Positions 8,879 to 15,837 of a stretch of DNA of 27,072 nt are shown here, one piece after another. Each line of letters starts with the position of its first letter. Positions within the stretch are counted from its first letter, which is position 1. The stretch comes from CAZLHO01 sp964559455 (GTDB taxonomy: Bacteria; Krumholzibacteriota; Krumholzibacteriia; LZORAL124-64-63), in NCBI GenBank assembly GCA_964559455.1, contig CAZLHO010000042.1, positions 1 to 27,072 on the forward strand, given 5' to 3'. The position numbers were made by a program, and so were the translations under genes. Below the pieces are notes generated by a model. That model did not search any database and was not told the origin of the DNA. It saw only the letters and a program-made list of their open reading frames with translations.

Positions 8879-9586
8879 CTAGCGGAACAGCGACTTCATC
8901 TCGCCCCAGGTTCCGTCCTCGTTCGCGACGGGATCATCGGTGTACAGCGAGAGGTTGTCGTAGAAGACGCCCGAGCCCTGGTAGAGCCGAGCCTCGTTCA
9001 TGAAGCCGATCTGCAGGATCTGGCCCGCCAGGCCGGCGTCGATCAGGATCGGGATCGAATAGACGGTCCACCCGGCGGGCGTGGTCGTCATGTCCAGCTT
9101 GATCTCGTTGGTGGTCGCCCAGCCGGCGGCGGGGTTCAGGGTCTTGATGAAGGCCGCGGCGGTCGTCAGCAACTCGAGGTTGCCCATCTTGGCGGAGAAG
9201 GTGAAGGTCCAGGTCTCGCCGACGTCGCCGGCGGTGATCTCCTGCTCCCTGTAGACCAGGGACTGGACGATGCCGTCGGCGTGGTTGGCGTTGTTGTAGT
9301 CGCTGTAGACCGACAGGCACTGGGAGCCGATGCCCTGGTCGTCGGCGATCGCGCAGAAGGCCGCGCCGCTGTTGGGGGCGTCGAAGGGGCCGTAGCCGTA
9401 CCAGTAGCTCCAGTCGGTGCCGAAGACGTTGCCGTAGACCAGCCAGCCGTCGCCGAGCAGGGCGCCCTCGGAAGGCAGGGCCATGGACTCGAAGTCCTGG
9501 GAGTAGTACTCGAGAGCGGAGCCCGCGACGGGGAGAAGGCAGATCAGCGCGGCGACCGCGAGGACGGCAGTAGCTCGATGTTTCAT
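8879..9586 (-). CDS. Secreted beta-sandwich paralogue with WGxxKxLxR C-terminal tail
   Basis: This 235-residue protein starts at ATG 9586, with AAAGG about 9 nt upstream. Residues 1-24 are a signal peptide. The remaining domain parallels residues 26-224 of the protein at 2666-3643: shared blocks include LPSEG, LLGDGW, VYGNV, TAAAFIKT and YDNL/YDNV, and about half the positions agree by eye. It lacks the NPFNP module. Instead it ends in an acidic linker and WGEMKSLFR (residues 227-235). A nearly identical ending, WGAVKALYR, closes the unrelated secreted protein at 12680-13117. The gene stands alone, with its own promoter carrying operator site 2, so it is probably co-regulated with the glucan genes. 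A glycan-binding role is inferred. Confidence 0.85.
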   Translation of the reverse strand: MKHRATAVLAVAALICLLPVAGSALEYYSQDFESMALPSEGALLGDGWLVYGNVFGTDWSYWYGYGPFDAPNSGAAFCAIADDQGIGSQCLSVYSDYNNANHADGIVQSLVYREQEITAGDVGETWTFTFSAKMGNLELLTTAAAFIKTLNPAAGWATTNEIKLDMTTTPAGWTVYSIPILIDAGLAGQILQIGFMNEARLYQGSGVFYDNLSLYTDDPVANEDGTWGEMKSLFR

Positions 9587-9684
9587 CGTCCGACCTTTCG
9601 TTGAGGAGTTCCTGCGTGCGACCCGCGCTCACAGTTCGGCATGATCCGGGTCCGATGGCCGTACAGGCGAAGTTCGATTCCTCA

Positions 9685-9714
9685 ATTCTAGACTATGTTC
9701 GGTAACCGAATCAA
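9685..9714 (-). promoter_or_regulatory. Sigma-70-type promoter of the beta-sandwich paralogue
   Basis: Read on the minus strand, TTGATT (9714-9709) and TAGAAT (9690-9685) are 18 bp apart. Operator site 2 covers the -35 box and most of the spacer. Transcription should start near 9678, giving a leader of roughly 90 nt in which I see nothing else. Confidence 0.6.
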
Positions 9715-9715
9715 G
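9693..9715. promoter_or_regulatory. 23-bp palindromic operator, site 2
   Basis: The arms CTATGTTCGGT and ACCGAATCAAG flank a central A; TTCGGT-A-ACCGAA is a perfect 13-bp core. The arms match the pattern CTwTGTTCGG of sites 1 and 3. It overlaps the -35 box of the minus-strand promoter at 9685-9714. Confidence 0.7.
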
Positions 9716-9926
9716 TCCTTTTTTCGCATTGGGAGCGGAAAATCAAAATACATGGATTATGGAATTCCTGGCCGTTATGCCCGTGTTCAGGTGATGCCGG
9801 GCATCGGGAGGATTCCCGGAGATGAGCGCGATCGGAGCGCGCGGCCCGGCGACGAAGTATGATACGATCTAAAATCGTGGTCGGGCCGCCTCCCCCGGAG
9901 CCGGCCGCGCCGCGCCCAGAATCGTC
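9716..9926. other. Gene-free spacer with a bifurcated inverted repeat
   Basis: No credible gene is seen between the two divergent promoters. The first 60 bp are AT-rich. At 9841-9889 an outer stem (GCGGCCCG then GAC, against GTCGGGCCGC, with GC bulged) encloses an inner stem ACGAT-CTAAA-ATCGT at 9864-9878. A TATGAT hexamer lies at 9858-9863, but without a convincing -35 box. Its role is unknown. Confidence 0.5.
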
Positions 9927-9956
9927 TTGACCCCGTCGTCCTGACCGGGGTACTTT
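9927..9956 (+). promoter_or_regulatory. Sigma-70-type promoter of the symporter/GH17 operon
   Basis: TTGACC (9927-9932) and TACTTT (9951-9956) are 18 bp apart. Operator site 3 begins inside the -10 box and covers the expected start of transcription, an arrangement typical of repression. Confidence 0.6.
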
Positions 9957-9975
9957 GTTCGGAGCCCGCACAAAG
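9953..9975. promoter_or_regulatory. 23-bp palindromic operator, site 3
   Basis: The left arm CTTTGTTCGGA is identical to that of site 1 over all 11 bp. After a central G, the right arm CCCGCACAAAG restores the outer ACAAAG and inner CCG of the palindrome with two departures. It overlaps the -10 box and start region of the symporter promoter. Confidence 0.7.
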
Positions 9976-10029
9976 ACCGGGCCCCACGGTCCGTCCCGTC
10001 AACAGGGAGCGAACGAACGAGATGACATC

Positions 10030-11505
10030 GTGACCGCCGCCGAACACGCCCGGACGGCTCCCGAGGATCGGGTCCGGTTCTCTCACAAGCTCGCCTACGG
10101 CGCCGGCGCCTTCGTCAACAACCTGCTGGCGGCCGCCAGCGGCGGCATGATGATCGTCCTGAACCTGGGCCTGGGCATGAACCCCGCGCTGGTCGGCCTG
10201 CTCGGCGCCATCCCCCGGCTGACCGACGCCTTCACCGATCCCGTGATGGGCTACATCTCCGACAACACGCGGACGCGCTGGGGACGCCGCCGGCCCTTCA
10301 TCTTCACGGGCGTCTTCATCGCGGCCATCCTGTTCGCGGTGTTGTGGCAACTGCCGGGCGGCCGCAGCGAGACCTTCTACTTCGTCTGGTTCCTGGTGGG
10401 CTCGATCCTGTTCTACATCGGGTACACCTGCTGGGTCACGCCCTGGGTGGCGCTGGGCTACGAGCTGACGCCGGACTACCACGAGCGCACGCGCCTGATG
10501 GGCACGCAGAACTTCATCGGCCAGCTGGCCTACGTCGTCTCGCCCTGGTTCCTGTGGATCATGAACAGCGGCACCTTCTTCCGGAACGCCGACGGCGAGC
10601 CGGACCAGGTGGCCGGCGCCGCCGGCCTGGCCATCGTCATCGCCCTGGTGACCGTCGGCCTCGGCGTGCTGCCGGCGATCTTCCTGCGCGAGCGCATGGC
10701 GGGCACGAGCGGGCACGAGCTCGCCCGGGGCATCGCGGCCAAGACCGCCGAGTTCTTCCACGGGTTCGCCATCACCCTGAAGTCCGGGCCGTTCCTCAAG
10801 CTCTGCCTGGCCACCTTCCTGGTCTTCAACGGCTTCATCCTGATCTCCTCGTTCGCCTCCTACGTGATCATCTACTACGTGGCCCGCGGCGACCAGGAGC
10901 TGGGCGCCCGCTTCGTGGGCTGGGCCGGCACGGTCGGCGCGGTCTGCACCTTCGCGGTGGTCGCCTTCGTCACCTGGCTGTCCACGCGGATCGGCAAGCG
11001 GCACGCCTTCTTCGTCGCCATCGGCGTCTCGATCGTCGGCTATGGGTTGAAGTGGATCTGCTACAACCCGGACCTGCCCTGGCTGGTCATCGTGCCGGCG
11101 CCGCTGATGGCCTTCGGCCTGGGCGGGCTGTTCACGCTCGTCCCGTCGATGGTCGCCGACGTGGTCGACAGCGACGAGATCGAGACGCACGAGCGCCGCG
11201 AAGGCATGTACGGATCGATCTTCTGGTGGACGGTGAAGCTCGGCCTGTCGGCGGCGCTCTTCGGCAGCGGCTACCTGCTCAACGCGACGGGGTTCGACGT
11301 GGCCGTGGGCGGCGCGCAGCCTGAGCGGACCATCACCCTGCTGCGGCTCTTCGACGCGGGCATCCCGATGGTGACCTCGGCGATCGCCATCTGGGCGGTG
11401 GCGAAATTCCCGATCACCGAGGCCAAGGCTCTCGAGGTGCGGCAGGAGCTGGAGCGCCGACGCGGGAAGGCGAGCGCGGTCGATCCGGCGCCGGCGGCGC
11501 AGTAG
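10030..11505 (+). CDS. GPH-family (MelB-like) sugar:cation symporter
   Basis: This 491-residue membrane protein has about 12 hydrophobic segments. The family signature is clear: RLTDAFTDPVMGYISDNTRTRWGRRRPFI near the second helix, and a C-terminal FPITEAKALEVRQELERRRG typical of the GPH family. Such carriers import glycosides with H+ or Na+. The open frame extends to 9955, but that would begin within the operator and ahead of the predicted transcription start, so I chose the GTG at 10030; its ribosome site is weak (GAGATGA), making the start uncertain. The gene is followed 33 bp later by the GH17 lipoprotein and is under operator site 3. Context predicts transport of beta-glucan oligosaccharides or disaccharides across the inner membrane. 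Confidence 0.88.
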   Translation: MTAAEHARTAPEDRVRFSHKLAYGAGAFVNNLLAAASGGMMIVLNLGLGMNPALVGLLGAIPRLTDAFTDPVMGYISDNTRTRWGRRRPFIFTGVFIAAILFAVLWQLPGGRSETFYFVWFLVGSILFYIGYTCWVTPWVALGYELTPDYHERTRLMGTQNFIGQLAYVVSPWFLWIMNSGTFFRNADGEPDQVAGAAGLAIVIALVTVGLGVLPAIFLRERMAGTSGHELARGIAAKTAEFFHGFAITLKSGPFLKLCLATFLVFNGFILISSFASYVIIYYVARGDQELGARFVGWAGTVGAVCTFAVVAFVTWLSTRIGKRHAFFVAIGVSIVGYGLKWICYNPDLPWLVIVPAPLMAFGLGGLFTLVPSMVADVVDSDEIETHERREGMYGSIFWWTVKLGLSAALFGSGYLLNATGFDVAVGGAQPERTITLLRLFDAGIPMVTSAIAIWAVAKFPITEAKALEVRQELERRRGKASAVDPAPAAQ

Positions 11506-11538
11506 ATCCGGCACCCCGTTGACGGGAGACGAGTCACG

Positions 11539-12540
11539 ATGCGATTCCGTGCTATCATTCCGATCTTGATGATGATCGTCGTTCTCGCCTGCCCGGTCCT
11601 GAGCTGCGGCGGCGACGCCCCTCCCCCGACGCGGGAGTCCGCCATGGACGTCCGTCCCTTCGCCCCCTTCGGCGACGGCTTCGGCCACGCCGTCTGCTAC
11701 GGCCCCCACCGCGACGGCCAGCGCCCGGGCGGCGCGTCGCCCTCGACCGCCGAGATCGTCGAGGACCTGCGCCTGATGCGGCCCCACTGGAGCCTGCTGC
11801 GCCTCTACGGGGCCTCCGAGACCGCCGAGACCGTGCTGGCGGCGATCCGCGCCGAGGAGCTGGACATGAAGGTGATGCTCGGCGCCTGGATCGAGGCCGA
11901 GGAAACGCCCGAGAAGGCCGCGAACAACCGGACCGAGGTCGAGGCTGCGATCCGCCTGGCGGCGGAGTATCCAGGCATCGTGGTCGCGGTCTGCGTGGGC
12001 AACGAGACCCAGGTCGACTGGGCGGCGCACCGCTGCGACCTGGAGGTGCTGCTCCGCCACCTGCGCGCGGTCCGCGAGGGCGTCGAGGTCCCCGTCACCA
12101 CCGCTGACGACTTCGCCTACTGGCTGCTGCCCGAGAGCCGCGCCCTGGCCGCCGAGATCGACTTCATCACGATGCACGCCCACCCGATGTGGAACGGCCG
12201 GCGGCTGGACGAGGGCCTGCCGTGGATCGACGAGCAGCTGGCCGCCGTGCGGGCCCTGCACCCCGACCGCGACCTGGTGCTGGGCGAGACCGGCTGGGCG
12301 ACCTCGGCGCACGACGAGGGCGAGCAGGCCCGGCTGATCAAGGGCCGGCCCGGCGAGGCGGAGCAGAAGATCTTCCACGACCGCATGCGGGCCTGGGCCG
12401 AGGCCTCGCGGCTGACGGTCTTCGTCTTCGAGGCCTTCGACGAGAACTGGAAGGGCGGGCCGCACGCCGACGAGGTCGAGAAGCACTGGGGGCTGTTCCG
12501 GGCGGATCGGACGCCGAAGGCGGCGGTGGCGGGGCGCTGA
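11539..12540 (+). CDS. GH17 family lipoprotein, probable endo-beta-1,3-glucanase
   Basis: This 333-residue protein starts at ATG 11539. A hydrophobic N-terminus ends in the lipobox VLSC, predicting a lipidated Cys23 and membrane anchoring. The catalytic features of GH17 are present: CVGNE with acid/base Glu156, LGETGWAT with nucleophile Glu250, and the C-terminal FEAFDENWKG followed by EKHWGLF. GH17 enzymes cleave or transglycosylate beta-1,3-glucans, which is the best single clue to the substrate of this locus. Anchored to the outer or inner membrane, it would shorten glucan before uptake by the symporter encoded just upstream. A second in-frame ATG at 11644 would remove the lipoprotein signal and is less likely. 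The gene is followed by a terminator. Confidence 0.9.
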   Translation: MRFRAIIPILMMIVVLACPVLSCGGDAPPPTRESAMDVRPFAPFGDGFGHAVCYGPHRDGQRPGGASPSTAEIVEDLRLMRPHWSLLRLYGASETAETVLAAIRAEELDMKVMLGAWIEAEETPEKAANNRTEVEAAIRLAAEYPGIVVAVCVGNETQVDWAAHRCDLEVLLRHLRAVREGVEVPVTTADDFAYWLLPESRALAAEIDFITMHAHPMWNGRRLDEGLPWIDEQLAAVRALHPDRDLVLGETGWATSAHDEGEQARLIKGRPGEAEQKIFHDRMRAWAEASRLTVFVFEAFDENWKGGPHADEVEKHWGLFRADRTPKAAVAGR

Positions 12541-12567
12541 CACAGGCCATGGGCTCGGCAGGGACGA

Positions 12568-12600
12568 AGGGCCGCCCCCTCGTGGGGCGGCCCTCCTTTT
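12568..12600 (+). terminator. Intrinsic terminator after the GH17 gene
   Basis: GGGCCGCCCC (12569-12578) pairs perfectly with GGGGCGGCCC (12584-12593) over the loop CTCGT, then TCCTTTT follows. It closes the symporter/GH17 unit. Confidence 0.85.
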
Positions 12601-12609
12601 CGCTCCGGC

Positions 12610-12632
12610 GCCGGCGGCGTCCTGCCGCCGGC
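12610..12632. terminator. Second hairpin, possible terminator for the convergent minus gene
   Basis: GCCGGCGGC and GCCGCCGGC form a perfect 9-bp stem over GTCCT. It lies between the GH17 terminator and the end of the minus-strand gene at 12680. No clear T-tract follows on either strand. Confidence 0.45.
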
Positions 12633-12679
12633 AGCCTGCGCGGAACCCTGCCGGGCCCAAGGCCTGCGTCCCCGAGGGC

Positions 12680-13117
12680 CTACCTGTAGAGCGCCTTCAC
12701 CGCGCCCCAGCCCTCGGGCGCGTCCGGCAGTGTCTGCAGCGGGGCGACCAGCAGGCTCGCCCGGTAGTCGGCGGGATCGATGGGCTCGTTGAGCCTCGGG
12801 GACGGCGCGACGCCCACCAGCGTGACGCGCAGGCCGGCGACGTCGGCGGTGTGATCCCAGTCGTAATAGGTGTGCAGCGAGAAGACCAGGGGGTCCAGGC
12901 CGGGCCGGACCGCCCGCAGGACGGCCTCGGCGTCGCCGGGCCAGAAGCACCAGGCCTCGGCGGGGCAGCGGCTGTCCTGGGCGACGCCGTCGAAGCCCAG
13001 GGTCACATCGCCGACGGCGACCGACTCGCCGACCCCGAGCACGACGAACATGTCCCCGGCCGCCGCGGGCGCGGCGCCGATCGCGAGCGCGAAGATCAGG
13101 AGCAGGAAGCGGCGCAT
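12680..13117 (-). CDS. Small secreted protein of unknown function with WGxxKxLxR tail
   Basis: This 145-residue protein starts at ATG 13117, with GGAAAGGA about 8 nt upstream; the frame extends further but without a better start. Residues 1-20 are a signal peptide. The mature part begins GDMFVVLGVGESVAVGDVTLGFDGVAQDSRCP and has two cysteines (Cys51, Cys57) in DSRCPAEAWCFWPGDA, a pattern I associate with small exported proteins of unknown function; a disulfide is likely. The last nine residues, WGAVKALYR, match the end of the beta-sandwich paralogue at 8879-9586 (WGEMKSLFR), although the two proteins are otherwise unlike. It is downstream of aconitase on the same strand but separated from it by strong hairpins, so is probably transcribed alone. 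I cannot assign a function. Confidence 0.75.
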   Translation of the reverse strand: MRRFLLLIFALAIGAAPAAAGDMFVVLGVGESVAVGDVTLGFDGVAQDSRCPAEAWCFWPGDAEAVLRAVRPGLDPLVFSLHTYYDWDHTADVAGLRVTLVGVAPSPRLNEPIDPADYRASLLVAPLQTLPDAPEGWGAVKALYR

Positions 13118-13309
13118 GGCGGCCGTCCTTTCCGGGCGTGATGAGAGTATACGCCCGCGCGCAGGGTGCCGGCAAGCGAGGCGGGAATGTCGAGACCCGG
13201 ACCGCAGGACGCCGCCGCCCCTTCTTGCGGCGCTCAACAGGATCCGGGGGGCGCTTCTTGGAAGCCCCGACGGTCGTCATCTCGCCCGGGCAGGGGTTTC
13301 GTGGAGGGA

Positions 13310-13332
13310 GCGGGCGGCAGGAGGCCGCCCGC
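13310..13332. repeat. Perfect hairpin between the duplicated arms
   Basis: GCGGGCGGC pairs with GCCGCCCGC over the loop AGGAG, giving a 9-bp GC stem. It lies downstream of the aconitase stop, beyond the stronger hairpin at 13346-13376. Confidence 0.6.
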
Positions 13333-13345
13333 CCCGGAACGCAAA

Positions 13346-13376
13346 GGCGGGGATGCTCAGGATGAGCATCCCCGCC
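13346..13376 (-). terminator. Probable aconitase terminator hairpin
   Basis: GGCGGGGATGCTC and GAGCATCCCCGCC form a perfect 13-bp stem over AGGAT. Read on the minus strand it is followed by TTTGCG, a short T run, 41 bp after the aconitase stop. Confidence 0.65.
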
Positions 13377-13416
13377 GTCCCCTGAACGGGCGAGATGACG
13401 ACCGTCGGGGCCCTGC

Positions 13417-15672
13417 CTACGCCCCCCGGATCCTGTTCAGCGCCGACCCGGCCTTGAACCACTCCACCTGCTCGGCCGTGAAGGTATGGTTCACCGCGAA
13501 GCTGTCCGCAGTGCCGTCGACGTGCTTCAGGGTCACGGTCAACTGCGAGCCGGGCGCCAGGCCGGCCAGGCCGGCGATGCCGACGCGGTCGTCTTCCCGC
13601 ACCTTGTCGTAGTCGGCGGGGTCGGCGAAGGTCAGCGGCAGCAGGCCCTGCTTCTTCAGATTCGTCTCGTGGATGCGGGCGAAGCTGCGCACGATCACCG
13701 CCGCGGCGCCCAGGTGCCGCGGCTCCATGGCCGCGTGCTCGCGCGACGAGCCCTCGCCGTAGTTCTCGTCCCCGACCACGACCCAGCGCACGCCGGCCGC
13801 CTTGTAGGCGCGGGCCACGCGGGGCACCTCGTCGTAGTCGCCGTCGAGCTGGTTCTTCACGCTGTTGGTCCGCTCGGTGAAGGCGTTGACCGCGCCGATC
13901 AGCATGTTCTCGCTGATGTTGTCCAGGTGGCCGCGGTACTTCAGCCAGGGGCCGGCCATCGAGATGTGGTCGGTGGTGCACTTGCCCAGGGCCTTGATCA
14001 GCACCGGCATGTCGGCCATGTCCTCGCCGTCCCAGGGAGCGAAGGGCTCGAGCAGGGCCAGGCGGTCGCTCTCGGGATCGACGACCACCTCGCCGCCGCC
14101 GGCCGGCGCCTGGTAGCCCTCGACCGCCACGACGAAGCCCTCGGGCGGCAGCTCGTCGGCCACCGCCGGCGCATCCAGGCGGACGGACTCGCCGGACTCG
14201 TTCACGAGCGCGTCCTTCAACGGATCGAAGTTCAGCGTGCCGGCCAGGCCGTAGGCCATCACGACCTCGGGGCTGCCGATGAAGGCGTGGGTCTCGGCGT
14301 TGCCGTCGTTGCGCTTGCGGAAGTTGCGGTTGAACGAGGTGATGATCGAGTTGGCCTCGCCCTCGGCCACGTCGTCCCGCTTCCACTGCCCGATGCAGGG
14401 CCCGCAGGCGTTGGTCAGGACCACGGCGCCCACGGCCTCCAGCTCCTCGAGCTGGCCGTCGCGCCGGATCGTCTCGTAGATCTGGTCGCTGCCCGGCGAG
14501 ACCCACAGGCTGGTCTTCATCTTCAGGCCCTTGGCCCGAGCCTGGCGCGCCACGTCGGCCGCGCGGCAGATGTCCTCGTAGGACGAATTCGTGCAGCTGC
14601 CGATCAGGGCCGCGGTCAGCGCGGCGGGGTAGCCCTCGCGCGCCACGTCCTCGGCCATCCGGCCCACCGGCCGCGCGATGTCCGGCGAGTGCGGCCCCAC
14701 CAGATGCGGCTCCAGGGTCGAGAGGTCGATCTCCACGATACGGTCGTAGTAGTCGGCCGGCGCGGCGGCGACCTCGGGGTCGGCCGTCAGCAGGTCGACG
14801 TTGGCGTCGGCCAGATCGGCCAGGTCGGCCCGCCGGGTGGCCCGCAGGTAGGCGGCCATGCGCTCGTCGTAGGGGAAGATGCTGGTCGTGGCGCCCAGCT
14901 CGGCGCCCATGTTCGTGATCGTCGCCTTGCCGGTGCAGCTCAGCGCCGCGCAGCCCGGCCCGAAGTACTCGACGACGGCGTTGGTGCCGCCCTTGACGGT
15001 CAGGATCCCGCAGAGCTTCAGGATGACGTCCTTCGGCGCGGTCCACCCGCTGGGCGCGCCGGTCAGCTTGACGCCGATCAGCTTCGGTTGCTTGACCTCC
15101 CAGGGCATGCCCACCATCACGTCCACGGCGTCGGCCCCGCCCACGCCGCAGGCCACCATGCCCAGCCCGCCGCCGTTGGGCGTGTGGCTGTCGGTGCCGA
15201 TGATCAGGCCGCCGGGGAAGGCGTAGTTCTCGAGCACGATCTGGTGGATGATGCCCGACCCGGGCTTCCAGAAGCCCATGCCGTAGCGCGAGGCCGCCGA
15301 GCTCAGGAAGTCGTAGACCTCGCGGTTCACGTCCAGGGCGTGGGCCCGGTCGAAGGCCACGCCCTTGTGGGCCAGCAGCAGGTGGTCGCAGTGGACGGTC
15401 GTGGGCACGGCCGTGGTGTCGCGCCCGGCCTGCATGAACTGCAGGATGGCCATCTGGGCGGTGGCGTCCTGCATCGCGACGCGGTCGGGGCGCAGGGCCA
15501 GGGTGGCCTCGCCGCGGGCCAGCTTCTGCCCGGCGGGATCGTCCAGATGCCCGAAGAGCACCTTCTCGGCCAGGGTCAGGGGGCGGCCCAGGCGCTCGCG
15601 CACCACGGCCAGCCGCTCGCGGGAGCGATCGTAGGCGCCGCGCACCATCTCCGGAGTGGTCTCGATCACCAT
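13417..15672 (-). CDS. acn: Aconitate hydratase, mitochondrial-type
   Basis: This 751-residue enzyme interconverts citrate and isocitrate in the TCA cycle. I chose the ATG at 15672, which has AGAGGA 9 nt upstream; the family homology starts right after it. The three cysteines that bind the [4Fe-4S] cluster are present: Cys360 in GSCTNSS, and Cys423 and Cys426 in NACGPCIGQW. Other hallmarks are HCDHLL, GTDSHTPNGGGLGM, TTDHISMAGPW and GSSREHAA near the substrate site. The length and ending (WFKAGSALNRIRGA) fit the mitochondrial-type branch rather than the longer AcnA or AcnB types. It is divergent from the PLP enzyme gene. Its last codons and 3' flank are copied in inverted orientation about 130 bp downstream. 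No clear promoter is visible; TTGATC on the minus strand near 15776 may be a -35 box. Confidence 0.97.
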   Translation of the reverse strand: MVIETTPEMVRGAYDRSRERLAVVRERLGRPLTLAEKVLFGHLDDPAGQKLARGEATLALRPDRVAMQDATAQMAILQFMQAGRDTTAVPTTVHCDHLLLAHKGVAFDRAHALDVNREVYDFLSSAASRYGMGFWKPGSGIIHQIVLENYAFPGGLIIGTDSHTPNGGGLGMVACGVGGADAVDVMVGMPWEVKQPKLIGVKLTGAPSGWTAPKDVILKLCGILTVKGGTNAVVEYFGPGCAALSCTGKATITNMGAELGATTSIFPYDERMAAYLRATRRADLADLADANVDLLTADPEVAAAPADYYDRIVEIDLSTLEPHLVGPHSPDIARPVGRMAEDVAREGYPAALTAALIGSCTNSSYEDICRAADVARQARAKGLKMKTSLWVSPGSDQIYETIRRDGQLEELEAVGAVVLTNACGPCIGQWKRDDVAEGEANSIITSFNRNFRKRNDGNAETHAFIGSPEVVMAYGLAGTLNFDPLKDALVNESGESVRLDAPAVADELPPEGFVVAVEGYQAPAGGGEVVVDPESDRLALLEPFAPWDGEDMADMPVLIKALGKCTTDHISMAGPWLKYRGHLDNISENMLIGAVNAFTERTNSVKNQLDGDYDEVPRVARAYKAAGVRWVVVGDENYGEGSSREHAAMEPRHLGAAAVIVRSFARIHETNLKKQGLLPLTFADPADYDKVREDDRVGIAGLAGLAPGSQLTVTLKHVDGTADSFAVNHTFTAEQVEWFKAGSALNRIRGA

Positions 15673-15724
15673 CTCGTCGGTCCTCTCTCGCGCCGCGCGC
15701 GGACCCGCAATGATGCGGCCGGGG

Positions 15725-15799
15725 TTGACCCACAGGGGGCCGCGACGCATGATTCAGGGATACCAAAGGGCTCGATCAAGAAGTCGGTTGTCCTATAAT
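15725..15799 (+). promoter_or_regulatory. Candidate promoters of the PLP enzyme gene
   Basis: A perfect TATAAT lies at 15794-15799, but no good -35 box is 16-18 bp upstream. A second option, TTGACC (15725-15730) with CATGAT (15748-15753) at 17-bp spacing, lies further up. Which is used cannot be told. Confidence 0.5.
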
Positions 15800-15837
15800 A
15801 CGCGAAATCGTAGAGAAGTCGAAGGAGAGGCTGCACC

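Larger units (their letters stand above)
13229..13444. repeat. Inverted duplication of the aconitase 3' end
   Basis: The arm at 13381-13444 holds the last codons of aconitase (encoding ALNRIRGA and the stop) and about 36 bp beyond. Its reverse complement recurs at 13229-13294. Two blocks match closely: 25 bp around AACAGGATCCGG with one mismatch, and 24 bp around GACGGTCGTCATCTCG with none. The stretch between the blocks differs and is 2 bp longer in the copy. The 86 bp between the arms carry two perfect hairpins. Confidence 0.85.

Noticed and set aside
10022..10033. Three-codon frame ATG ACA TCG TGA overlapping the symporter GTG start, as a possible leader minigene
   Set aside because: Four codons including the stop can occur by chance, and no good ribosome site precedes it at normal distance.
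9787..12660. Open minus-strand frame of 957 codons opposite the symporter and GH17 genes
   Set aside because: Same shadow composition (His-, Asp- and Arg-rich), no start with a ribosome site, and it runs through two promoters and a terminator.
13229..13444. CRISPR array or insertion-sequence end
   Set aside because: The repeats are one inverted pair, not direct spaced repeats; there is no transposase gene or target duplication.
13486..15798. Open plus-strand frame opposite aconitase
   Set aside because: Aconitase on the minus strand is complete with all cluster cysteines; this frame is its complement shadow.
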